From Victivallaceae bacterium (GTDB taxonomy: Bacteria; Verrucomicrobiota; Lentisphaeria; Victivallales; Victivallaceae): a stretch of DNA of 6,796 nt. The notes under the pieces are model-generated. The model made no database searches, was not told the origin of the DNA, and saw nothing but the letters and a program-made list of their open reading frames with translations. The translations under genes and the position numbers were made by a program. The stretch is taken from NCBI GenBank assembly GCA_028717165.1, contig JAQUOK010000169.1:1-6796 (forward strand). The letters run 5' to 3'. Positions 1 to 5,047 of this stretch are shown here, piece by piece (position 1 is the first letter of the stretch; each line of letters opens with the position of its first letter).

Positions 1-1
1 A

Positions 2-94
2 AAATACAAAGACTGCGGATATATTCTCGAACGGTTGCAAAATCTCGAAGTAAAGGTCGACTCCTTCATTGAAAGACAAATGCAGGAGGCATGA
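2..94 (+). CDS. C-terminal tail of a gene entering from the left edge (partial, unidentified)
   Basis: Reading from base 2, an open frame of 30 codons runs to a TGA at 92-94; its start lies outside the window. The visible tail (about YILERLQNLEVKVDSFIE, then RQMQEA) has leucine, valine and isoleucine spaced roughly as heptads among charged residues, so it probably forms an amphipathic helix or coiled coil. No family can be named from 30 residues. Its last 29 bases overlap the end of the convergent zinc-ribbon gene on the other strand. Thirty codons without a stop is weak evidence on its own; the helical pattern adds a little. It could be chance. Confidence 0.35.
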   Translation, partial: KYKDCGYILERLQNLEVKVDSFIERQMQEA

Positions 95-359
95 CAAATG
101 CCAGCTTAGGACAGATGCCCTTATTTCTGTACTGCGCTTTACGTCGATGGCCCCAGCGTTCTTCATTTATTCTCTTGAACTCTTCCTCTAAAGGTTCATA
201 TGTTGCTTCTGGAGATTCTATGCCTTTATAATTAAAAAAGTTTATCTTAAAAACAGTCATACACTTTGGACATCTTGCCTTCTCAACGCTTTTACTCCAT
301 ATCCGCAATTTTTGATTACAGTGAAGACAAAGAAAACAATATGAATCAGTTGTATTCAT
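66..359 (-). CDS. small zinc-ribbon protein, function unknown
   Basis: A 97-residue protein. Residues 8-40 form a zinc-ribbon knuckle pair: C11-x2-C14 and C30-x2-C33 about 15 residues apart, with KLRI after the first pair and RCPKC at the second. This is the layout of MJ0042/FYDLN-like ribbons, which usually bind one zinc. The rest (41-97) is charged and then basic (RWGHRRKAQYR), with no signal peptide and a hydrophobic end (AFVMPPAFVFQ). ATG at 357-359 is the only normal start in the open frame, which reaches back to about 428 without another ATG, GTG or TTG. No clear Shine-Dalgarno site precedes it. The left end of the ISL3 remnant begins 20 bases upstream, so the original promoter was probably displaced. 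The gene may be silent or a fragment. The ribbon is clear; expression and role are not. Confidence 0.55.
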   Translation of the reverse strand: MNTTDSYCFLCLHCNQKLRIWSKSVEKARCPKCMTVFKINFFNYKGIESPEATYEPLEEEFKRINEERWGHRRKAQYRNKGICPKLAFVMPPAFVFQ

Positions 360-378
360 TTTTTTGAAGATAACCCGA

Positions 379-625
379 GGTTCTTCACAAAAATCTGTAC
401 CAAACGCATAAAGACTACCGCCTTTCTGTCAAGCTCTGATTCGACATAAAACCGCTGCGCTATTTATTTCCGCTTCAATGGAAGGATTCAACAATAAAAT
501 CGGCTGGCTCCAAAGACAAGCCTACGGATACAGAGACCTTGAATATTTCAAGCTGAAAGTTTACGATTTACCGAAGGTGAAAATCATAAAAGATCTTTGA
601 CTGGTACAGATTTTTGTGAAGAGGC
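379..625 (+). mobile_element. internally deleted ISL3-family insertion element (MITE-like, 247 bp)
   Basis: Bases 382-402 and 602-622 are a perfect 21-bp inverted repeat. Including the outer three bases, the tips read GGT on the left and GCC (complement) on the right, close to the GG-type tips common in the ISL3 family. Between the arms lies only the 3' end of an ISL3-type transposase, whose TGA (598-600) stops one base before the right arm, as expected for an intact right end. About 1 kb of a normal element is therefore missing from its left and centre. The 8-bp flanks (371-378 and 626-633) do not match, so no target duplication survives or the ends have drifted. With intact ends it could in principle be moved by a full-length relative elsewhere in the genome. 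Confidence 0.85.
412..600 (+). pseudogene. C-terminal remnant of ISL3-family (IS204/IS1001/IS1165 type) transposase
   Basis: The frame is open from 412 (a stop lies at 409-411) to the TGA at 598-600. The last 40 codons from an internal ATG at 478 contain the hallmark end of DDE_Tnp_ISL3 transposases: EGFNNKIGWLQRQAYGYRD followed by LEYFKLKVYDLP. In full-length relatives this block follows the last catalytic acidic residue and closes the protein. The DDE catalytic core and the N-terminal zinc finger and helix-turn-helix domains are absent, so no transposase can be made. The first 20 codons (412-475) only loosely resemble the family, so the internal deletion joint probably lies near or before this point. 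The terminal inverted repeats sit directly outside the open frame, which confirms its origin. Confidence 0.85.
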
Positions 626-668
626 GTTTTGTGTAGGATAACTAATTGATGATTAATTATTTATAGAA

Positions 669-705
669 ATGGCGGAGGGAGTGTGTATTCCCTGCAACCC
701 GCCAT
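669..705. repeat. hairpin: 7-bp outer stem plus 5-bp inner stem
   Basis: ATGGCGG (669-675) pairs with CCGCCAT (699-705), and AGGGA (676-680) pairs with TCCCT (689-693), leaving an 8-base loop and a 5-base bulge (GCAAC) on one side. It lies two bases from a second hairpin. It is not followed by a T-run directly, so it is not a classic terminator. It could be a fragment of another mobile element or an RNA structure. Confidence 0.5.
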
Positions 706-707
706 AA

Positions 708-743
708 AGTTCAAAATTGATGTTTTTTTAGATGTTTTGAACT
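708..743. repeat. hairpin with 9-bp perfect stem
   Basis: AGTTCAAAA (708-716) is the exact inverse complement of TTTTGAACT (735-743), with an 18-base loop that contains a run of seven T. Together with the preceding hairpin it makes a tandem stem-loop pair between the IS remnant and the next gene. The role is unknown; an old terminator or the end of a lost element are both possible. Confidence 0.45.
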
Positions 744-792
744 CAAAATAACACAATATGGCACTTCTTCGAGCTTAACCATAATCCTTTAT

Positions 793-832
793 AAATGGAC
801 CTAAATGGGCCCAAGTGGGGAAAAATGGGGAA
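793..832. repeat. four imperfect 10-bp tandem units, AAATGGRNNN type
   Basis: Successive units are AAATGGACCT, AAATGGGCCC, AAGTGGGGAA and AAATGGGGAA, followed by ACTTTTTTT. The exact 10-bp register matches one helical turn, putting every G-run on the same face of the DNA. No gene uses the repeat. It could be a protein-binding array, a slippage product or part of a dispersed repeat. Confidence 0.6.
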
Positions 833-1018
833 ACTTTTTTTATAATAAATGTACTGCTCGACTGGCAACAATACCGCCATGGATTGTTTCCATACCAGAC
901 GATATTTTAACATACATTCTGTCCATATATTATCAAATCAAATAGAGTAGCTTAAAATCATTAAATCAACTGCTTTTTAGGAAATGCTTCTAATATATTT
1001 ATTTTTTGATAGCTTGAC

Positions 1019-1046
1019 TTTACAAAATATAGGTATATTTTATAAT
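1019..1046 (+). promoter_or_regulatory. sigma-70-like promoter for the DUF4143 ATPase gene
   Basis: TTTACA (1019-1024) and a consensus TATAAT (1041-1046) are separated by 16 bases in a very AT-rich stretch. Transcription would start near 1053, giving a leader of about 24 bases before the ATG at 1077. An overlapping TTGACT (1014-1019) would be 21 bases from the -10 box, which is too far. Confidence 0.55.
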
Positions 1047-1076
1047 ACATAACTAAATTGAACTAAGGATGTGAAT

Positions 1077-2243
1077 ATGATTATTGATAGAATTATAATG
1101 TCGGCTTTCCAGAAGATTCTGGACAGTGGCAAAATAGCCATAGTTATTGGAGCAAGACAAGTTGGCAAAACAACTCTGGTAAAGGAAGCTTTAAAGTCAA
1201 GCAAGATGCTGATGTTAAACTTTGACGTGCCGTTTGATATTGCGCGCTTTAAAGCAGCTTCAGTATTACCGCCGCTTGATGGCTTAAAAAGTCTTGGTTC
1301 TCCTGATTTTCTGGTTATTGATGAAGCGCAAAGGGAGCCGGATACAGCTCGAATCGTTAAGGGGTGGTATGATGCCGACTTACCCGTTAAAATCGTTCTT
1401 CTAGGATCTTCCAGTTTAAATCTGTTGTCTCAGACCACTGAAAGCTTAACCGGGCGCAACCGTAAGATTCAGCTTCCCCCGTTTATCCTCAGCGAGTCTC
1501 TGGCTGCGGAAAGCTGGCATAGAAAAGAATATACGATGCAGGTAATAGAGGAATGTTTCGCACCACAATTCCGGGTAACTTTATTAAAATCAATGGTATT
1601 CGGATCCTATCCGGAAGTAGTAACTTGTGATGATAAAATAGGCTTGCTTAGAGAATTATCAGGGGATTATCTCTGGAAGGACGTTCTCCAACTTGGGCTT
1701 ATTAAAACTCCAGATTTAATCCGCCGCCTGTTAATTCTGCTGGCACATCAGGCCGGTTCGGAAGTGTCGGTTAACGAGCTATCCCAACAACTACAGATGG
1801 CCCGGCAGACAGTAGAAAGATACCTTGATTTGCTTGAGCAGACTTTTGTAATCTTTCGTCTTCCGGCATTCAGCACTAACCAGCGCAAAGAAGTTGCAAA
1901 AAGCAAGAAGATATTTTTCTGGGATACCGGAATTCGTAATGCGGTATTGAATGCATTTGACCTGAATGAGAATCGTCCGGATATAGGCAATCTTTTTGAA
2001 AACTACCTTATTGCTGAAATTGCCAAGCGTAATTTGATCTCGGAAAATCCTAGCGAATTATATTTTTGGCGTACAGTATCGAAATCAGAGGTTGATTTGG
2101 TCATGAAAAAAGGCTCTGAATTAAAACCCTACGAAATCAAATGGGGAAGGAAAAAAGGTAAAAGCGTTGCATTTGAAAATGAATACGGCGTTCCGATACA
2201 AACATTGTCTTCAGATAAACCATCCCTGTGGCCATTAAACTGA
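1077..2243 (+). CDS. AAA+ ATPase of the AAA_14/DUF4143 type
   Basis: A cytosolic P-loop ATPase, 388 residues from the ATG at 1077. That start is preferred over the GTG six bases upstream because AAGGA (1065-1069) lies 7 bases before the ATG but only 1 before the GTG. Visible parts: Walker A GARQVGKTT at 25-33, Walker B FLVIDEA at about 78-84, sensor-like LLGSSS at 108-113, an SLTGR arginine-finger site at about 123-127, and a winged-helix-like stretch (VSVNELSQQLQMARQTVERY) around 230-250. The C-terminal DUF4143 part has FWRT, SEVDLV and YEIK (about E338, D340, E353, K355), which resembles a PD-(D/E)xK nuclease core. The length is normal for the family, whose biological role is largely unestablished; members are common on genomic islands. 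It stands alone with its own promoter and a hairpin repeat behind it. Confidence 0.92.
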   Translation: MIIDRIIMSAFQKILDSGKIAIVIGARQVGKTTLVKEALKSSKMLMLNFDVPFDIARFKAASVLPPLDGLKSLGSPDFLVIDEAQREPDTARIVKGWYDADLPVKIVLLGSSSLNLLSQTTESLTGRNRKIQLPPFILSESLAAESWHRKEYTMQVIEECFAPQFRVTLLKSMVFGSYPEVVTCDDKIGLLRELSGDYLWKDVLQLGLIKTPDLIRRLLILLAHQAGSEVSVNELSQQLQMARQTVERYLDLLEQTFVIFRLPAFSTNQRKEVAKSKKIFFWDTGIRNAVLNAFDLNENRPDIGNLFENYLIAEIAKRNLISENPSELYFWRTVSKSEVDLVMKKGSELKPYEIKWGRKKGKSVAFENEYGVPIQTLSSDKPSLWPLN

Positions 2244-2250
2244 AATTCGA

Positions 2251-2352
2251 TTTAAAAAAATAAAAAATCCAGGTGCGTGGAGCCAAGGCTCCACGCACCT
2301 CATTTTGATTACGCCCTTAAAAGGTACTTTAGCTTTGATTTGAGCAGTAAAC
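2251..2352. repeat. dispersed hairpin repeat, copy 1
   Basis: This block matches 4877-4988 in the same orientation: an identical AT tract (ATTTAAAAAAATAAAAA), a long hairpin built on GTGGAGC/GCTCCAC, TATTTTGA-like DNA after it, and a looser tail ending in TTTGAnnnGAGnAGTAAAC. Copy 2 is about 10 bases longer between hairpin and tail. Similarity beyond the hairpin argues for one repeated element, not two independent terminators. Confidence 0.75.
2254..2300. terminator. intrinsic terminator, probably bidirectional, behind the ATPase gene
   Basis: Bases 2271-2284 pair perfectly with 2287-2300: 14 bp, with only AA left over at the tip. On the - strand the stem is followed by a long T-rich run (complement of 2254-2268), an excellent terminator signature. 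On the + strand it is followed only by CATTTTGATT, which is weaker. It begins 27 bases after the ATPase stop codon. Confidence 0.65.
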
Positions 2353-2537
2353 CATAAAACAACAAAAAAAATCATGTTAAGCATGCCGTTTCTTTCGACA
2401 TGAATCGAATAGACATGTTGTCTTTTTACGATAAAATCCTCTTAAATACGATTATATCCTATCGTTGCAAGGCCTTTCCCAGGTGGTTGGCGCAACTTTT
2501 TTGACGCATTATATTGCGCTTAAAACCATAACCATAT
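2353..2537. promoter_or_regulatory. structured leader upstream of the helicase gene (operator or iteron candidate)
   Basis: No gene is present. TACGATAAAATCCT (2427-2440) and TACGATTATATCCT (2447-2460) are 14-bp direct repeats with 12 of 14 matches and an exact 20-bp period. Just before them AGACA-TGT-TGTCT (2411-2423) is a perfect short inverted repeat. Just after them GTTGC (2464-2468) pairs with GCAAC (2492-2496) ahead of a run of six T (2497-2502), a weak terminator-like or cruciform motif. A TTGACG at 2501-2506 has no well-placed -10 box. Such features are typical of replication-initiator or repressor sites, but the function is inferred from position only. Confidence 0.4.
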
Positions 2538-2545
2538 AAGGAGGT
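2538..2545 (+). promoter_or_regulatory. strong Shine-Dalgarno site of the helicase gene
   Basis: AAGGAGGT sits 4 bases before the ATG at 2550. It is the strongest ribosome binding site in the window and fixes the start of the helicase. Confidence 0.85.
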
Positions 2546-2549
2546 AAAA

Positions 2550-4055
2550 ATGATTACCGAAGAAATCATTATTGAAGTTATAAAAGCTTATGGGAGACCA
2601 TTCTCGCTTAACTCGAAGGGAAACTTGACGTATTTTAATGAGCAATTTTTTGCTGGACTTTTCCACCGTGCCTATTCGCCAGTTTTTATTGCCAACCAAA
2701 AACAATTTTTCATGTTTAACGATAAAAATGGTTGCTTTGATGACCAAAATTCTTCAGCAATGATTAATAAACTTGGACTTTTTCTACATGAATTTACTGA
2801 AGTATTCAAAATTCCAGCAATGGAAAATAAACGCACATGTGGCACCCTTAGAAATATTATGACATTTTTAGAAAGTATTGGGGAACAAAACGATTTTTTT
2901 AGCCTATCAGACAGAATTTATATCCATTGCGCTAATGGGGTTTTAGAGTTTAAATTGGCTATTAAGAAATCAAAATCAAAGTCCTTTCTCTCCAAGCACC
3001 GCAAGTCGAGTCGCAGTCATAATACTAATGATCTTGATTTGGCTAACAGGTGGGAATTGAAGCCGTTTTCTCCAGATTATCGCAGCTTAGGTCGTTGTGA
3101 ATTAAACTACGATCCTCAAGCGAAGTGTCCACAATTTGAAGCTTTTCTCCATTCCTTTTTAGAAGACGATGATATTGAATTGATTAAACAATATATAGGC
3201 CAGTGTTTACTCGGCAAAAATATCACACACACTATGTTGGTGATTACTGGACCAGGAGGCTGTGGGAAAAGCACATTGGAAACAATTATTGAATTGCTTA
3301 TCGGAGCCAATAGCTATACTCAAATCCGTCCAGAACATATCGGTTCCCGTTTTGAGACAAGTTTTTTTATGGGCAAAACCCTGTTGTCTGGTAAAGAGTC
3401 TAGAACTTCTTTTTTTACTTCTAAAGGAATGGGCATAATCAAGTCTCTGGTAGGCGGTGATGGTTTACGAGCTGAAGAGAAAAACTCAAATAAACATAAG
3501 ATGGTTGAAGGTACTTTTAATGTTATCATAGTTGGAAATTCTATACCTAAACTGCAATTTGAGAGTAATGACGACAAAAGCTCCTACCACAGACGTTTTC
3601 GTTGGATCAGATGTAAAGATTTCAAGCCGGAAAATCCAATACCTAATCTTGCCAAAAAAATTTTCTCAGAGGAAGGTTCCGGTATTCTGAATTTTGCACT
3701 TGATGGTGCAAAAAAAATATTAGAATCCAATATTATGCCTTGTGGCAACCTTCAGAACGCCCGACTTGACTATCTGTTTGGCAGCTCTGAACCTTTGGAT
3801 TTATTCTTAGCTTCTTGCGTGGAGACTAATCGTAACACTACAATCACCTCTGAAGAGTTATTTACCGCCTTCACGAAATTCAGTATTTCTATGGGGTGGA
3901 CGCCTTGGCGACAACGTCATTTTCAAAATCAGATTCCCGATGCGATGTTACGCCACTTTCAACAACCGCTTCGTCGCGAAGTTCCGCGTCGCAGAGCCAG
4001 TGATGGCAAGATGACCAACCGTGCTGGTTTTTTTCACGTCAGATTTAAAAACTGA
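2550..4055 (+). CDS. stand-alone D5/P4-type superfamily 3 helicase (phage/plasmid primase C-terminal family)
   Basis: A 501-residue protein related to the helicase half of phage P4-type primases, which unwinds DNA at a replication origin as a hexamer. The D5_N-like part spans about residues 40-200: a FMFNDKNGCF stretch, IHCANGVLEF at 125-134, and LNYDP at 185-189. The SF3 ATPase follows: Walker A GPGGCGKST at 234-242, a Walker B region MGKTLLSGKES at 274-284, sensor 1 IIVGNSIPK at 326-334 with N330, and an arginine-rich HRRFRW at 347-352. The C-terminal 70 residues fit the family's winged-helix DNA-binding end. No archaeo-eukaryotic primase or Toprim domain precedes it, so priming must come from elsewhere or has been lost. 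A basic Ser/Lys-rich insert (about 139-157) interrupts the N-terminal part. The coding sequence looks more AT-rich than its neighbours by eye, in keeping with a mobile origin. No integrase or replicon partner lies in the window. Confidence 0.88.
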   Translation: MITEEIIIEVIKAYGRPFSLNSKGNLTYFNEQFFAGLFHRAYSPVFIANQKQFFMFNDKNGCFDDQNSSAMINKLGLFLHEFTEVFKIPAMENKRTCGTLRNIMTFLESIGEQNDFFSLSDRIYIHCANGVLEFKLAIKKSKSKSFLSKHRKSSRSHNTNDLDLANRWELKPFSPDYRSLGRCELNYDPQAKCPQFEAFLHSFLEDDDIELIKQYIGQCLLGKNITHTMLVITGPGGCGKSTLETIIELLIGANSYTQIRPEHIGSRFETSFFMGKTLLSGKESRTSFFTSKGMGIIKSLVGGDGLRAEEKNSNKHKMVEGTFNVIIVGNSIPKLQFESNDDKSSYHRRFRWIRCKDFKPENPIPNLAKKIFSEEGSGILNFALDGAKKILESNIMPCGNLQNARLDYLFGSSEPLDLFLASCVETNRNTTITSEELFTAFTKFSISMGWTPWRQRHFQNQIPDAMLRHFQQPLRREVPRRRASDGKMTNRAGFFHVRFKN

Positions 4056-4068
4056 ATTACAAATATCC

Positions 4069-4092
4069 GTATGTTCTGTATGTTTTGTATGG
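4069..4092 (+). repeat. short 9-bp tandem repeat (about 2.7 units)
   Basis: GTATGTTCT, GTATGTTTT and a partial GTATGG follow each other in the 84-bp gap between the helicase and sirtuin genes. The last unit overlaps a possible weak -35 box (TTGTAT, 4086-4091) placed 18 bases before TATATT (4110-4115). It may be a small regulatory array for the sirtuin gene or simple slippage. Confidence 0.35.
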
Positions 4093-4139
4093 AAATTTAT
4101 TGAAAACAGTATATTAAACCCAATAACAATGAGGTAAAT

Positions 4140-4835
4140 ATGAAAATTGTAGTTTTAAGTGGAGCTGGGCTTAGTGCGGAAAGCGGAATAGAGACTTTTC
4201 GCGCAAAGGACGGCCTGTGGGCAAATCATTCGGTTGATGCGGTCGCGACGGTAGAGGGCTTTAACGCCGATCCGGCTTTAGTCCATAAATTCTATAATGA
4301 ACGCCGCATGCAATTGAAGGAGGTGGAGCCCAATGCCGCGCATTATGCTTTGGCGAAGCTTGAAAAGACACCCGGTATTGATTTGTTCCATGTCACGCAA
4401 AATATAGATGACCTCTGCGAACGTGCCGGGGCCAAAGAACTAATTCACATGCATGGCGAATTATTAAAATGCAGATGCATTGCGTGCGCTGAAGTCATGG
4501 ACTGGAGGCGTGACACCAATATTCATACAACATGTCCTGAATGTGGCTTTAAAAGCGAATGGGGCGGCATTCGACCACATATTGTCTGGTTTGGAGAAAT
4601 GCCGATGCGTATGAATGAAATTGAAAAAGCCTTACAGTCCTGTGATCTCTTTGTCGCGATCGGTACCTCCGGGAAAGTTTATCCTGCTGCCAGGTTTGTT
4701 CAAATAGCTAAAGATGCGAAAGCAAAGACATTGCTGTTGAATAAAGACCCGGCAGAAAACAGTTATCTCTTTGACAACTCCATCATAGGCAATGCCACAG
4801 AGATAGTCCCGAAATGGGTAAAGTCACTTGCTTAG
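4140..4835 (+). CDS. cobB: NAD-dependent protein deacylase, CobB-type sirtuin
   Basis: Removes acyl groups from protein lysines using NAD, releasing nicotinamide and O-acyl-ADP-ribose; cytosolic. All Sir2 marks are present in 231 residues: GAGLSAESGI at 8-17 and TFR at 19-21 (NAD site), TQNIDDL at 86-92, catalytic H105 in HMHGE, zinc cysteines C113-x2-C116 and C132-x2-C135, RPHIVWFGEMP from 145, and IGTSGKVYPAA for the second Rossmann part. Y52 and R55 (YNER) match the Y-x2-R pair that in SIRT5/CobB enzymes favours succinyl and malonyl lysine, so desuccinylase activity is likely as well as deacetylation. It lacks the longer N-terminal tail of some homologues. The start at 4140 is supported by GAGGT (4131-4135), 4 bases upstream. 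It follows the helicase by 84 bases and may have its own weak promoter. With an intact zinc module it looks like a housekeeping deacylase, not a defence NADase. Confidence 0.95.
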   Translation: MKIVVLSGAGLSAESGIETFRAKDGLWANHSVDAVATVEGFNADPALVHKFYNERRMQLKEVEPNAAHYALAKLEKTPGIDLFHVTQNIDDLCERAGAKELIHMHGELLKCRCIACAEVMDWRRDTNIHTTCPECGFKSEWGGIRPHIVWFGEMPMRMNEIEKALQSCDLFVAIGTSGKVYPAARFVQIAKDAKAKTLLLNKDPAENSYLFDNSIIGNATEIVPKWVKSLA

Positions 4836-4876
4836 CAAAAAGTTTAGAGCAAGTCGAATAATAATGGGACATTACA

Positions 4877-4925
4877 TTTAAAAAAATAAAAATTTAGGCA
4901 TGTGGAGCCAAAGCTCCACATGCCT
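4877..4925. terminator. bidirectional intrinsic terminator between convergent genes
   Basis: Bases 4896-4908 pair with 4913-4925: 13 bp with a CAAA loop. Read on the - strand, the stem is followed by AAA and a long T-rich run (complement of 4877-4892), a strong terminator for the nuclease operon, 122 bases after its stop codon. On the + strand it lies 60 bases after the sirtuin stop codon and is followed by TTATTTTGA. Confidence 0.7.
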
Positions 4926-4988
4926 TATTTTGAGGGAGGCTTGGTTACACATTTGAAAGGCAGTTTTATTTGAATCTGAGGAGTAAAC
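4877..4988. repeat. dispersed hairpin repeat, copy 2
   Basis: Second copy of the element at 2251-2352, in the same orientation. It shares the 17-base AT tract, the GTGGAGC hairpin core and the TTTGAAnnTGAGGAGTAAAC-like tail. It lies between the ends of two convergent genes, while copy 1 follows a + strand gene and precedes another. Confidence 0.75.
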
Positions 4989-5047
4989 TTCGGCTAGCGG
5001 CCTATGGTTTTTAAGAGCTTTTAAACGTTATTAAAATTATTTTGAAA

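Larger units (their letters stand above)
626..1018. other. gene-free spacer between the IS remnant and the ATPase promoter
   Basis: No convincing gene is visible on either strand. The stretch holds two adjacent hairpins (669-705, 708-743), a four-unit 10-bp repeat array (793-832) with a T-run behind it, and a tract that becomes strongly AT-rich toward 960-1018. Short open frames at 795-845 (+), 849-950 (+) and 840-926 (-) have no ribosome binding site and no family resemblance. Confidence 0.6.

Noticed and set aside
379..625. 8-bp target-site duplication around the ISL3 remnant
   Set aside because: The flanks TAACCCGA and GTTTTGTG do not match.
669..705. Degenerate tRNA 3' end on the - strand
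   Set aside because: The TGGCGGAGGGAG start is reminiscent of a reversed tRNA-Ser acceptor end, but no T-loop (GGTTCGAATCC type), anticodon arm or D arm follows.
795..845. 16-codon + strand frame across the 10-bp repeat array
   Set aside because: No ribosome binding site; the peptide simply translates the repeat.
840..926. 28-codon - strand frame (MDRMYVKISSGMETIHGGIV and on)
   Set aside because: It reads plausibly as peptide, but has no ribosome binding site, an in-frame stop just upstream and no family I can name. It could be a fragment of a lost gene, which I cannot support.
2464..2496. Integron attC site (GTT and AAC core motifs)
   Set aside because: The motifs are in the wrong order (GTT first, AAC last), the core consensus is not met, and no cassette array or integrase is visible.
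4140..4835. Sirtuin next to a helicase as a Sir2-type antiphage defence system
   Set aside because: Defence Sir2 proteins are NADases that usually lack the zinc module and are fused to, or paired with, HerA, Argonaute or large partner proteins. This one has all four zinc cysteines, the catalytic histidine and the Y-x2-R acyl pocket of an ordinary CobB deacylase, and the helicase is of the D5 replication type.
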